The notes beneath the pieces are model-generated. The model was not told where the DNA came from. It saw only the letters and a program-made list of their open reading frames with translations, and ran no database searches. Of a DNA stretch of 64,000 nt, positions 22,497 to 32,720 are shown in pieces. The position numbers and the translations under genes are program-made. Position 1 is the first letter of the stretch. Each line of letters begins with the position of its first letter. The DNA is from Euglena gracilis (Eukaryota > Euglenida > Euglenophyceae > Euglenales). The stretch lies in the NCBI GenBank assembly GCA_039621445.1, contig CP154956.1, positions 27,782,667 to 27,846,666 of the forward strand, given 5' to 3'.

Positions 22497-23495
22497 CAGA
22501 CCGTAACTATATCCCTAACAGTAACCCTGACCCTATCTCTAACCCTAACCCTAACCCTAACCCTAACCCTGACCCGAACGGTGTCCCTAACCCTAACCCT
22601 AACCCTAACCCTAACCCTAACCCTAACCCTAACCCTAACCTTGACCCGAACGGTATCCCTATCCCTAACCCTAACCCTAACCCTAACCCTAACCCTAACC
22701 CTAACCCTAACCCTGACCTGAACGGTATCCCTAACCCTAACCCTAATCCTGAACCTAACGGTATCCTTAACCCTAAACGTAACCCTAACGCTGACCCCAA
22801 CTCCATCCCTAACCCCATCTCTAACCCTAACCGTATCCCTAACCCTGACCCAAACCCTATCCCTAACCCTAACCCATACCCTAACCGTATCCCTAACCCC
22901 ATCCCTAATCCTAACCGTATCCCTAACCCTAACCCCAACCCTGAACCTAACCGTATCCCTAACCCTAAACGTAACCTAAACCCCAACCCTAACCCCAACC
23001 CTAACCCTGACCGTAACTATATCCCTAACCTTAATCCTAACCCTAACCCAAACCCTAACCGTATCCCTAACCCTAACCCTAACCGTAGCCCTAACCCTAA
23101 CCCTAACCGTAGCCCTAACCCTGACCCTAACCCTGAACCTAACCGTATCCCTAACCCTAAACGTAACCCTAACCATAACCCTAACCCTGACCCTAACTGT
23201 ATCCCTAACCCTAACCCTAACCCTATCCCTAACCCTAACCCAAACCCTAACCGTATCCCTAACCCTAACCCTAACCCTAACCCAAACCGTAATCCCTGAC
23301 CCTAACCCTAACCGTAGCCCTAACCCTAACCCTAACCCTAACCCTGTCCCTAACCCTAACCCTAACCCTAACCCTAACCATATCCCTAACCCTAACCCTA
23401 ACCCTAACTCTATCCCTAACCCTGACCATAACCGTATCCCTAACCCTATGTTTATCCCTGACCCTGACCCTAACCGTATCCCCTTCCCAGACCAT
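22497..23495. repeat. Interstitial telomere-like (CCCTAA)n array
   Basis: About 1 kb of CCCTAA hexamers is mixed with variants CCGTAT, CCCTGA, CCCATC and CCGAAC, more degenerate toward the right. The C-rich strand reads left to right. The NPNPNP and LGLGLG open frames are artefacts. Confidence 0.95.
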
Positions 23496-23666
23496 TTCCT
23501 TATACCCGAACCCCACCCCAAAGCTTTAACCTATCAATCACCATGTCCCTGAACACTGATTGACCCTGGGACTAACCCAGGCCTGATGAAAATCCTTTGC
23601 TCATCCGAATGATTTGCATACGGTTGTGGCCTCGGCCTCCACACAGCACGGTTTTTGAATTTTTTC

Positions 23667-23751
23667 TTCAAAAATGGGACGTTTTTTGACAGTTTTGACC
23701 TGACCTGACAGTAATGACCTCAAAACTGTCAAAAAACGTCCCATTTTTGAA
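23667..23751. repeat. Perfect 32-bp palindrome with 21-bp spacer
   Basis: TTCAAAAATGGGACGTTTTT and 12 further bases at 23667-23698 are exactly reverse-complemented at 23720-23751. The spacer contains CCTGACCTGACAG. A partial third copy (ACGTCCCATT) follows at 23760. Confidence 0.92.
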
Positions 23752-23869
23752 GGAAAAAACGTCCCATTCCAAAACCTGTGTTTGTATGCATTTTCAGCCA
23801 AATTAAGACAACCGAATTTTGAGGGGGGGGCTTAAATTTCAAAAAGGGGGGGGGGTAATGCGGTTGATT

Positions 23870-23902
23870 GGAGGTCGGGCCGACTAGGTCGGCCCGACCT
23901 CC
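23870..23902. repeat. 15-bp palindrome, spacer TAG
   Basis: GGAGGTCGGGCCGAC is followed by TAG and its exact reverse complement. It lies at the right edge of the telomere-like block and overlaps its right inverted repeat. Confidence 0.88.
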
Positions 23903-24533
23903 AGGATCGTCATAGCCAATCATCCGCCCGGGGCCCATCCATCCATCCATCTATCTATCCATCTATTTTATTATTATATTTATTCTCTTGCATTTTGTAG
24001 CATTTTTTTTGTTTCATTTGCTATTCTTTTTGTTTTTGCTCTATTTGTTATTATTTTTTTTATTATTTTACGCTTTTATATTTTTGAGTTTTGATTTTTT
24101 TGTTTTAAGATTAATATTTTTGCTTTGTTTTTTTTTAATTTAAGGTTTTAAGATTGATTTACCTATTTATCTATTTATTTTATCTATTGTTTTTTATATT
24201 TTATTTGTTATTTATTATTGTTATTCATTATTGTGTGTGGTATTGTGGGTTTGTGTGAGTGGTTGTGGGGGGCACTGGTATTTTGAGGACTCCACTTCAC
24301 ACCATCGCACTCAAAAATGTATTTTCCATTAACTATTCCTTCATTGTTGCACCTCTTGGTGGATACTTCTGGGGGTGGGAAACCTATTTCAATGTGTGTG
24401 TATTTGGGCACAGGGAAATGACAGGTCAATGCTGGCTTAGGCCTAAGTGATTTCCCCTCCATCCAAAAACAGCGCGATTAATACTGCAAATCGATTTGAA
24501 CCCCCCCTGCCCCCCCCCCCCCCCAACCCACAG
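23903..24533 (+). other. T-rich intron sequence; no gene
   Basis: An ATCCATCTATCT repeat is followed by long T-rich and ATTTATT-rich text to about 24240, then unremarkable sequence and a C run (24501-24524) just before the CAACCCACAG acceptor. Confidence 0.7.
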
Positions 24534-24637
24534 ATGATGAAAGCCTGCACTACCCCTTCTGCTACTGCCTCCCGGGCTTCAGCGGGGCGAACTGCTCCGA
24601 CTGCGCCGCTGGCTTCTACGGGGATACCTGCCAGAAG
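24534..24637 (+). CDS. Exon: EGF/laminin-like cysteine-rich repeat
   Basis: The exon starts in phase 1 and ends in phase 0 at GTGTAC. It reads DDESLHYPFCYCLPGFSG, then ANCSDCAAGFYGDTCQK. The C-x-C-x-x-G-F-x-G-x-x-C-x-x-C-x-x-G-F-Y-G-x-x-C spacing is that of laminin-type EGF modules in secreted or surface proteins. Confidence 0.87.
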
Positions 24638-24742
24638 GTGTACCCCCCCCCCCCGGCGTGGGCGACCCTGCCCCTCGCCGGCGTTGGCCACCCCTCGCCA
24701 GCCCCTAGGGCGGGCCGGGCTCTGCCTTCTGCCCATCCGCAG

Positions 24743-24859
24743 TGCGACTGCGCCCACGGCGACTGCCTGGATGGCCGGCAGCGGGACGGACGGTGCCGCT
24801 GCCAATCGTGGTGGTCCGGCCGGCGGTGCGACTACAACTACAAGCCCGCCTTCATGCAG
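24743..24859 (+). CDS. Exon: EGF-like repeat and juxtamembrane segment
   Basis: This phase 0 to phase 0 exon lies between CATCCGCAG and GTCACC. It reads CDCAHGDCLDGRQRDGRCRC, then QSWWSGRRCDYNYKPAFMQ. Its cysteines continue the EGF pattern from the previous exon. The 105-bp intron between them is short and GC-rich. Confidence 0.87.
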
Positions 24860-26605
24860 GTCACCGCGTCGCGTGCTTGGGGCGTGCGTTTCTCGGCCTC
24901 TCGGCAGTGGTTTTGGCTGCCGTTCTGTTGAAATATGACACGGATCTGGGTGAGGGTAGGGAGCGTTTCACTCAGAATGGAAAGAAGACAGTCCTCGTTG
25001 GAGGCTTGGGTTTGGGGTTTTGGTTTGGTGTTGGGGCATGGCGGATAGGGGTTAGGATTAAGGGAGGTGTGACACTGGAGTAGGGTAGTGGGGGGTTGAC
25101 TTTTTGTCAAAACAAAAACCAAAATATGTGTTTTTTTTTGAAAAAGCGGCCAAATGTCTTTTGCAAAAATGCAAAATTTTGTCTTTTTTCTTTGAAAAAC
25201 ACCATTTCTTTGAAAAAGCCATTAGAAAAACGTTTTTGTTCTGGGAAGTCAACAAGAATGTTTTTTTTTCATGCACATCAACCATTTTTTGCCATATTTT
25301 TTTTTTAAAAAAAAAGCAGCGGGTGGGTTGGCGCCGTATTTAGGGCTTTCCCATATTTCCAGCCGATTTTTAGGCAAAAATTTTCCTTCGGCGCCTTTGG
25401 CGCCAAAGGACTTTTCTTTGAGTGGGTGTGGTGTCATGGAGGGTGGGTCCCCTCGGGGGGGGGGTCCCGCGCTGGGCTGGGCTGGGTGGGTGGGTGGTCC
25501 CCCCGGGGATCTTGTAAAGACTCTCAACATGGAGGAGGGGATCCCTCATATCTCCTAACCGCAAGGGAGCTTTTGGGTTCTTTGGCCGGTCAGGGGGCTG
25601 GATATGGGGCTGGATACCAGGCCATAACTACCTCATTCTTCTTTGAGAAGAAAGAAGATTTTTTTGAATTTCTTGAATATTTTTTGTATGTTGAAAACGC
25701 CCCAAAAAAGTTAAAAAGGTGTACGCTTGAAACTGTGGGGTAAAAGCCGTTTTTTTAGACACATCCCGGTGCCCTATTCACGACATTTTTCACCTTTGTT
25801 GACTTTGGGTCTTCTGACTTTTTTTGACAAAAAATCTTTTAAGCTCAGCTCATCTGACATGTCAAGATTAGAATATCGGCAGCAAAATTTCCTCCCCCCC
25901 CCCCCCGGGAAATTGCCCTCCCCAGGAAACTGCCCTCAACCCTCTGTAATTCGTCCTCATCAGAAGAACTTATCATCCACCCTTGTCACCCATCATTTTT
26001 TTATATTTATCTTTTTTTGCTGAAAAAGCACTTTTCACAAAGTAAAAAAACTTGCTTCCATTTTTGCCTGGTCTTCCAATACGTGAACAACCTTATTTTT
26101 ATAGTTCAAAAGTTTCACATATTTTCGTCAAAAATGCTTTCGTCAAAAATGCTAGATAATTTTCTTTGCAACCCTCGATGACATGTTTTTATTATAAAAA
26201 ACATACTGACACCTTTTTTTCAATTTTTTTTTGTTTCAGGGATATACTGACAGCCTTGGTATCGGGATCAGGCATTTGCTTAAGGGATTGCAGTTCCCCC
26301 CCCCCCCCCCGGGGGGGCTGGATTGCAGCTAGTCCAAATTTGGCTGGTGGGATTTCTAGCAGACCCCCCCCCCCCGGGGGGGTCTGCTAGCAGGGCTAGC
26401 TAGTGGAACATTTTTTTCCAGTGACCGGCGCGAAGCGCCGAAAATTTTTTTGGGACCCCCAAAAATGACCAAAAATGCCCGTTTTTGGCCATTTTTGGGA
26501 ATTTTTGGAACAAAATCAGCCAAAAACCTATTAAAAACCTCATTTTTCCTCTGGTGCGCAGCGCCGGAGGAAAATTTTTTTTCCAGTTCGGGGGACCCCC
26601 GGGCT

Positions 26606-26638
<33 letters not shown>

Positions 26639-26783
26639 GGAGGGGGGTCTAGCTAGTCCGTTTTTTTCCAGTGTCTAGCCGATTGGTTGGCCCCCCCCCC
26701 GGGGGGGGTCCTTAAGCAAATGCCTGATCGGATGTCTCGTTTGCGTCCATTTGGTTTTCATCTGTGGTTTTGTTTTTGGACAG
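24860..26783 (+). other. Intron before the transmembrane exon
   Basis: The intron holds T-run/A-run text (25100-25330), a GGCGCC-TTT-GGCGCC hairpin at 25390-25404, C/G-run blocks (25445-25520, 25895-25906) and a complete foldback element (26266-26729) ending about 54 bp before the acceptor TTTGGACAG. No gene was seen. Confidence 0.75.
26266..26729. repeat. Foldback element with 20-bp perfect inverted ends
   Basis: GATCAGGCATTTGCTTAAGG (26266-26285) is exactly reverse-complemented at 26710-26729. Inside are four C-run/G-run junctions, a CTAGCAGACC...GGTCTGCTAG inverted pair and a GAA-loop hairpin (CGGCGCGAAGCGCCG, 26425-26440 region). It belongs with the elements at 2211-2504 and 4026-4277. 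No reading frame. Confidence 0.8.
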
Positions 26784-26936
26784 GTTTCTGCATTCCTCGT
26801 GGGCATTGCGCTGGTGACCGCCATCGTCTTCGTCAAAATGAAGGTGAGCAACAATGCTGCAATTCCTTCTGAAGCGGCCCCCCTGATGGGAGGGGGTGGC
26901 AACGAACTCTATAATACCGTCCCAGCTGACTCGTAG
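26784..26936 (+). CDS. Last exon: transmembrane helix and short cytoplasmic tail
   Basis: The phase 0 exon reads VSAFLVGIALVTAIVFV, a 17-residue hydrophobic helix. A KMK stop-transfer motif follows, then a tail with EAAPLM and NELYNTV ending at TAG. The tail has an acidic dileucine-like and a tyrosine-based motif that could direct trafficking, which is inference. This completes a type I membrane protein. Confidence 0.9.
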   Translation, partial: VSAFLVGIALVTAIVFVKMKVSNNAAIPSEAAPLMGGGGNELYNTVPADS

Positions 26937-27523
26937 CTTGCACAGTTCACAGGCATTCCACTCCTCTTACCTCCCTAGGGGTTTTGTGCAGTGCCTTGGT
27001 CGAAAACTTGGGGCTGCTTTTGTGGAAGCTCTGGGCCCCGCACTTTGACGCCTCACAAGGTCTTGGTGCTTCCCTTCCTCCCTGGTTGGTGTCGCACTTG
27101 GGCTTCCACCAAGCCACACACGGTGGGGACAAGACAACCCACTCCAATCTGAGCATTGGCGCTCTTCCCCCAACCGTGCACTCCGGGGACCCTTAGGGTA
27201 CCAGGTGGAAATAACCAGGAGGGCGAAGCACAAGGGCAGGGTGAGATCCTGCTTGTGTGTGCCGGCTGTTTGTTTATGGTGTGTTTTTTGCGGGGTGCTT
27301 CTTACTGCGTGTTTGTTTCCGGAGGGGGCAGTGGTGGACACCTCGGGCTCCGCACTTTGCCCTTGTGAGGCCATGCCTTGCTCGCCGGCGGTGTTGTTTG
27401 GATTGTTCTGGCGCGTTGGGTTAGGAGGCCCCGCGTAGTGCCTTTTTCGCCGGAGTTTGCTGATTCTTAATTTGCCCTTCGACAACCCAGAAGAAAGGAA
27501 CTTCAATTCAAGAACCTTGAAAA
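26937..27523 (+). other. Host 3' flank / upstream edge of element D
   Basis: No gene or clear polyadenylation signal was seen. CCTCACAAGG (27052) and CCTTGTGAGG (27361), each preceded by a GCACTTTG block, hint at a repeat structure that may belong to the end of element D. Confidence 0.35.
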
Positions 27524-28862
27524 GTGAATTTTAAAGACTGCAGTCAATCGAGTAATCCAGAAGGTGACGCTCGAGCGAATGTCAACTCAGATTTTGTTGA
27601 CACATTCAAGACTTCAATGAAAATGAAATTGCCAACACGAAGAGCATCGCTGAGCAACAAGAACTGGCTGCCGCTACAGCTGGACGACCTGACGGCGCAG
27701 TGCAACCGTGGCGATCCGTGGCTGTCCCATCCCCCCAAGAAAAAGTTTCTAAAAACCCACCCAGTGACAGCCACAGACTTTGGCAGACAGTGGTCAGAAA
27801 AACCCGAAGGACACAAAAGCCAAGACAGCTGTCATGCCACCACGGCAAGGGCCATGGAGGCCCATATCCCAGTTACACCAATACCTTGTTCAAGCTGGGC
27901 CAGGGCGGCCACGACAGCAAGCTGGGCCATGGAGGCCACAACAGCAATGGCCATGGTGGCCACAAAAAAGGCCAGGGTGGCCAACAATACCAAGGCCAGG
28001 GTGGCCAGATGCCCAGTGGCTGGGGAAGGACAGGTCCACAACACCCCCCCAACCATTTCTTCATCACAAACCCCCTCAGGGAAAAAGGATTGGCCCCCAG
28101 AGGCCCCCCAAGATTTTCAATGGGCATGGCGGCCAAAAAAAAAGAGAAGTCAATGGGGACTATCAAGATTTCAGGAAGGCCAACATCAACAACATCAAGA
28201 GGGCCAGTGGGGCCAGAATTATCATCAACATCAACAATTTCAAGGCCACTGGGGCCATCAATTATCAGAAGGGGAAAACCCCCAGAAGCTAAATGGCTGT
28301 CCCCCAGCAGGGGGTTTCAATGTACGGTGGCAGCCCCAGGAGGATGCCCCCAAAGGGGCAGTGGAGCAAAAGGGGGCAACCCCCCCCTCAACATTCTTTG
28401 TCAATGCCCATGTAAGGGGCAAACCAAATCAAGGGGGAGACCCAAAAAGGGGCCCCTATGGTATGTCAATCGACAACACCAATGACAAAGTGGAGGATCA
28501 GAGAGCCTGTGAGCAGAGCATGCACACCCCCCCAGCCACCTTGGGAGAATGCTCAATCCCCAGAGGCACCAGGGGTGAAATGTCCAACACCCCCCACCCA
28601 GCCCCAAAAAATCATCTAATTCAGGATATAAATTCCATGGAGGAAAAATGGGGAGATACCCCCCTGTACCAGAGACTTCAGAAAAGTCTAAAATGGTGGA
28701 CAAAAAATGCCCCCCCAGCAACATGTCAATTGATAAAAAATGGAATTCAACACCCCTGGGTGAATCCCCCAAAGTTGTCCACCCACCCAAAACACAGAGC
28801 CAACCTGGACCTGAACCGGGCAGAAAAATTTCTGCTTGATTACGAAAAAAACTGGGTCAGTG
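27524..28862 (+). pseudogene. Element D gag-like region and RT approach, frameshifted
   Basis: The likely coding frame changes. A frame through 27700-28150 gives GHGGH-type repeats. The frame 28150-28862 gives Q/H-rich text, then a region like the segment before DIRS RTs (LQKSLKWWTKNAPPATCQLI, then KFLLDYEKNW). The latter hands over to the RT frame near 28862. Repeat composition makes several frames stay open. Function (capsid or RNA binding) is inferred only from position. Confidence 0.5.
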
Positions 28863-29696
28863 AAGCGAGTTTGGGATTCAGAAACCCAGCATTTGATCCC
28901 ATGGTTTTTAATTTCAAAACCAGAACGCGGAACAACCAAGTGGAGAATGATCAGCGACTGCAGAGAAATAAATCAGCAGTTTCAAGTAAAACCTTTCAAG
29001 CTGGATCATGTCCAACGCATTTTTCCAGTTTTGGAAAAAGGCCACCGGGCAACAAAAATAGACCTAAAGGATGCCTATTTTCATATTCCATTAGGTCCAG
29101 GCCTAAGGCCATTTTTAAGGCATCAGGTGGGGGGGCAGACCTGGGAGTTTCAAACAGGCTGCTTTGGGCTAAATGTAATGCCCCAAATTTTCATGTCAGT
29201 GATGAAAACGTTCGAAAAACTGTGGAGAAAAAGGCGCATCCAGGTGTTCATTTACCTGGACGACATTTTGCTGGTGGCCCCCACCCAAAACATTTTACAG
29301 AATCACGTGAAAACAGTTGTCAAAGATTTGCTGGATTATGGGTTCAAAATCAATGTGAAAAAGTCCACCCTCCAGCCCACCCAAGTGGTAACCTATCTGG
29401 GTTTTCAACTGAACTTCCAGGAAGGAAAGCTACAGGTGCACCCCCAGAAAGTCAAAACCATAAAAAAGGAGCTGGGAAAAATTGTGAAAAAAGATTACAT
29501 GTCAAAAAGGCAATTGGTTGCCATTTTGGGCCACATAAGATGCAACCTAATGGCCCTGCCATTTTTAAGGGCTTTTACAGACACCCTGGCAATTTTTTTG
29601 GTGGCAACGTCCACAGCCCCCTGGGACTCAAAACACCCCATTTCCCAGGAAATCAAGGTCCAATTAAGGGAAGTAAAAATTTTACTGGACACCTGA
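28863..29696 (+). CDS. Element D reverse transcriptase
   Basis: The uninterrupted frame shows WFLISKPERGTTKWRMISDC, ATKIDLKDAYFHIPL, QTGCFGLNVMPQIFM and FIYLDDILLVA, the fingers and palm of a DIRS-type RT with the catalytic YLDD. The thumb-like segment SKRQLVAILGHIRCN follows. The frame ends in TGA at 29694-29696 and the RNase H resumes in the same frame about 100 bases later, so an internal stop or small lesion separates them. It would copy the element RNA into DNA. No host-gene alternative is plausible. Confidence 0.85.
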   Translation, partial: KRVWDSETQHLIPWFLISKPERGTTKWRMISDCREINQQFQVKPFKLDHVQRIFPVLEKGHRATKIDLKDAYFHIPLGPGLRPFLRHQVGGQTWEFQTGCFGLNVMPQIFMSVMKTFEKLWRKRRIQVFIYLDDILLVAPTQNILQNHVKTVVKDLLDYGFKINVKKSTLQPTQVVTYLGFQLNFQEGKLQVHPQKVKTIKKELGKIVKKDYMSKRQLVAILGHIRCNLMALPFLRAFTDTLAIFLVATSTAPWDSKHPISQEIKVQLREVKILLDT

Positions 29697-29795
29697 GGGG
29701 GCAGAACCTTCCCCCAAAATGCAACCAGACTGTTACACTCAGACAGCAGCACCCACGCCTGGGGGGGGGGGCTAGACATCCACACAGGAGAAATT

Positions 29796-30521
29796 GTGCA
29801 GGAATTTTGGAGAAAAGACTCCATTTTGCACGTCAATGTAAAGGAGCTCAGTGTAGCAATCAGCACTGTGAAAAGTTTGAGCAAACCTGGAGAACCCGTT
29901 TCCTTGTCGGTGGACAACCAGGTAATTTACTTTTACCTGACAAAAGGTGGGGGCAGAAAGGACCCATTCAACAAAATGTTGAGACCCTTTTTCAAGTGGT
30001 GCATGGAGCACCAAGTAAACCTCCAAGTCAACTGGATACCTTCAAAAGAGTGCCTAGCAGACCCCATCAGCAGATGGGAAATGTACAGGGGGGATTATTA
30101 TTTGGACCCCCAGCTTTTTCAATGGCTCAGACGGCAGTTCAAAGATTTCATAAATCTGGAAACAGATTTATTTGCCTCCACAGGCAACAAAAAACTGCCC
30201 AATTTTGTGGCCAGGTGGCCCCATTGGGAAGCCACAGCAGTAAATGCATTACAGTGTCCACTGGAAAACATGGGGGATCTTTATGCAAAACTGTGTACCA
30301 GGCACGTCCCAGCTCTGTAGGATATCTGCAGAGTGGGTTCTGTGACGGTCCCACCACTGTGGAAACCACAGCTGGTAAGATCGTGGCAGACCCTTCTGGG
30401 ATCTGCCCCTGGACACGTCAGCACTTTTCTCTCCTTCCCCCACAGGTGGTATTCCTTCATTTCAAGTTTCACAAGTTTCACCATTGGTTTTGTCAGAGGG
30501 AAAAACCCTCGAAACAACTGA
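29796..30521 (+). CDS. Element D RNase H and Dam-like C-terminal module (one frameshift)
   Basis: RNase H reads HVNVKELSVAI, SLSVDNQVIYFYLTKGGG and NWIPSKECLADPISRWE. It continues into ETDLFASTGNKKLPNFVARW, the D-x-F-A-S-x-x-N motif of the module that in DIRS-like elements is annotated as related to phage DNA adenine methyltransferases. The frame ends at 30320, and the expected P-P-x-W / W-x-x-L part (VPPLWKPQL) follows in the next frame to 30521. The N-P-P-W motif itself is not visible here. Confidence 0.75.
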
Positions 30522-30711
30522 ACTTGACTTCAGAGGAAACTTCTGAAGTCTTTGTCTTGTGCTTTCCCTCTTGGGGAATTGGGAACAAAAGGGGAAAACC
30601 ACTTTTTGTTACTCCAAAGACTTTTCCCAACCATAAGTAGGTTGCCCACCAAGGCGAAAGTGAAAGGCTTTTTCAGAAAGTCCCAAAAAGGGAAAGCTTT
30701 GGACGTACACT

Positions 30712-30721
30712 TGGTAGCAGA
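30712..30721 (+). promoter_or_regulatory. Primer-binding site of element B (initiator tRNA-Met type)
   Basis: TGGTAGCAGA is complementary to the 3' end (UCUGCUACCA) of typical eukaryotic initiator tRNA-Met. It lies two bases after a possible LTR end (ACA, 30707-30709) and about 240 bases before the first gag reading frame. Confidence 0.65.
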
Positions 30722-30956
30722 ATTACGTTACGGTCCTCCACAGACAAACTCTGTGGTTGACTGGTGGTGAGGATCGTACTGAGCCGTGAAACACGGTGAA
30801 AGTACTATTCCTGGCCCCTAGCCAACCTTTAAGCACTGATACAGGTCTCAGGAGGCTCTGTTCGGTAATCGCCGATACAACCTTTCTGGTCCCTGTTTCA
30901 TTGCATATTTTTGTGAGTTTTTGGGTTTTTGCCTTTTTACCCATCTCAAAATATGC

Positions 30957-31603
30957 AGAGCACAACCCCCAACCACAAATTTGACTATGACCTGTTGATG
31001 AGTTCATTGAGCAATCTTGAAGACCAAGAGCAATTGACTCATTTACAATTGTCACAAGGCGAAACGCCTTTGTTGTTGCAAGGGGGCGATGAGCCTTCCT
31101 CATCTGCAATGTCATTGATTGTGCGGGATGTAGGTGGCAAAAGGCCTTCCTCCATCCCGGTTCATCCATCTTTGATGCGGCGAGGGGATGAACCCCTTGC
31201 CGACCCACATTTGGATCACAAGGATCATGGGGATTAACCCCCTGCTCACTTACTCTTATTTACTCATGTTACCCATGAACAAAGTGAGGGGTATGTGCCC
31301 TTTGCTCTGTTCACACCCAAAAGATCCCCGGTGGAAGCACCGGTGGGCCTTTGGAGTGCAACTCGGTGGAAACACCGTGTTTTTTCTAACCCCCCCCTCA
31401 ATTACCACCCCCCACACCATTTCGCGCATTGCCGTGATTACCCGCGGAAACTGCAGTTTCCCCTGCATTGCCATGGAATCCAGATATGCGTCTGGTGGTA
31501 CCGGAAATCTCTGGTGCCGTTTCCGTTGTGGAGGACTATGATGATGATTTGAGGGATAACCTCGACGCCGGTGATGTTTACCGAATTCTCGGTCAACTCC
31601 CAG
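30957..31603 (+). pseudogene. Element B gag, 5' part (frameshifted, cut by element A)
   Basis: ATG-initiated text MQSTTPNHKFDYDLLMSSL runs to a stop at 31235. Later parts read in other frames, ending with VVEDYDDDLRDNLDAGDVYR just before the element A LTR at 31604. With element A and one CCAG copy taken out, this last frame continues without a break into the frame at 45781. The protein is acidic and not otherwise recognisable. Confidence 0.55.
31600..31603. repeat. Target-site duplication of element A, left copy
   Basis: CCAG directly precedes the TG of the left LTR. The same CCAG (45777-45780) directly follows the CA of the right LTR. Confidence 0.8.
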
Positions 31604-32708
31604 TGTTTCACACCCGTGCTGCCATGTCCCACGGCAGTACTGGGATGAAGCGGAAACCCCCGCCCCGGGCCAGTTTCCGGCGTAGGATCGTTTTTTGGCT
31701 CCTCGAGCCGACTTGTGTCGGAAATTTTTTCCCATTCTGGCCCCCCCTGTGGCCGAAACTGGGCCATCATTTCAAAGGAGTAACTTCCCAGTGGACCCTC
31801 CCTGACCCCTGAGGGGGGTTTCACTGGGATCTCCAAGGGGGGTGCCTTTGGGGTTTCAACCCCTCCCTGCTCAGCTGAACCAGTGAGAGCCAACCCCCCC
31901 CCCCTGGGTGTCATTTGCCACAGTTTCTGGGCCAGAAAGGGGGTGTTGGGGTGAAATTTGGCCTGCGGTTGCCTGAGTTGAAGAGATCCACCCCCATGCC
32001 CCTTTTCCCACAGATGAGGTGGGGGGAAGGCAAACCTCACCTTCTTCAAATGATTGATTGCTCTCAATTTGTGAACCTTCCATTTGCAAATTAAATTCCA
32101 AATTCAATACTTGATTGTAATGGAATGTAATTGTCACAACAAGTGCAATGGTGAAACAGGTAAAGAAGAAAACCCTGTGAAAAGAAAATGATTTTGATGC
32201 CCCCAATGGGCAGTTAAATTTGGGATTGAGTGCGCTGATTCCTAAGCGCTCTCAAATCCCAAATTCTTGCCCATTACATCAAAATCAACCAACCCAGGTC
32301 AAAATTAAAGGTTTCCCCCCTTGATTTTGATAAATTATGCTGAATTCCATCATTATTGAGTCTTGCAAACCCCTGCAAAAACTCCAGGAACTCAGGCGCC
32401 AATCTCAGAAAAATCTATTCCAAGCGCTTGCAAGCGCTCTCACCAAATCCAACATTTTCCCTTAAAACCAAAAAGAAAATGCAGAAAAAGCTTTAAAACA
32501 TGCTAAATAGACCCAAAACCACTCTTTGGGAATACATAGCATAACTCAATCTCTCTTTTCTTGCACAACCAAACCATGGGCGCCCCCGGAGAGGGAATTT
32601 TAATGGAAATCTTTAGAAAGCCTTAAAAATAGAGCTAAACCGCCCTTAAAAAGGCCTTCTAAAAAGAAAAAACTCCGCCGCCCGGCGGTCGACCTCAAAA
32701 GGTCGTCA
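31604..32708 (-). repeat. Element A 3' LTR (left)
   Basis: The LTR begins TGTTTCACACCC and ends GTCGTCA on the + strand. It is co-linear with 44678-45776 with small differences. It lies next to a polypurine tract, which fixes it as the 3' LTR of a minus-strand element. The protein-like frames within both LTRs (GGVETPKAPPLEIPVKPP) are shared because the LTRs are copies. Confidence 0.93.
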
Positions 32709-32720
32709 CTCCCCCCTTGC
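32709..32720 (-). promoter_or_regulatory. Polypurine tract of element A
   Basis: On the minus strand the sequence reads GCAAGGGGGGAG directly before the first base (TGACGACC) of the 3' LTR. This is where plus-strand synthesis is primed in Ty3/gypsy elements. Confidence 0.8.

Larger units (their letters stand above)
22208..23886. repeat. Telomere-like block bounded by about 60-bp imperfect inverted repeats
   Basis: Left arm 22210-22274 runs GGTCGGCCCGACCTCC, then AATCATCCGCATTACC, a C run, a T/A run, TTTAAG and a C run. Right arm 23822-23884 is its reverse complement with a few changes. The interior holds a C/G-run patch (22394-22434), the CCCTAA array and a long palindrome. It may be a mobile unit that carries telomere repeats. 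Confidence 0.6.
27524..30521 (+). mobile_element. Element D: DIRS-like retroelement remnant
   Basis: Gag-like low-complexity text (GHGGH and Q/W repeats), then RT, RNase H and a Dam-like tail all read on the + strand but in changing frames. The RT-RNase H type (DLKDAYFHIPL, YLDD, HVNVKELSVAI, SVDNQVIYFYL, IPSKECLADPISR) is that of DIRS/Ngaro-like elements. No tyrosine recombinase and no terminal repeats were found, so the element is incomplete or its recombinase was lost. It abuts the start of element B. Confidence 0.75.

Noticed and set aside
22454-23521. Long NPNPNP and LGLGLG/VRVRVR frames
   Set aside because: They are reads of the telomere-like hexamer array. A hexamer keeps all frames open.
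27524-30640. A 1038-codon open frame on the + strand across element D
   Set aside because: Beyond about 28862 it runs in a different frame from the clear RT (YLDD) and RNase H. It stays open because the sequence is poor in T. Only its middle part near 28150-28862 is likely real.
27524-30900. Tyrosine recombinase expected in a DIRS-type element
   Set aside because: I looked through all frames from the RNase H end to the primer site of element B and found no R...H-x-x-R...Y pattern in suitable context.
31438-32067. A 209-codon minus-strand frame in the left LTR, similar to the start of element A gag
   Set aside because: The similarity exists because both regions are LTR copies. It is not an independent gene.
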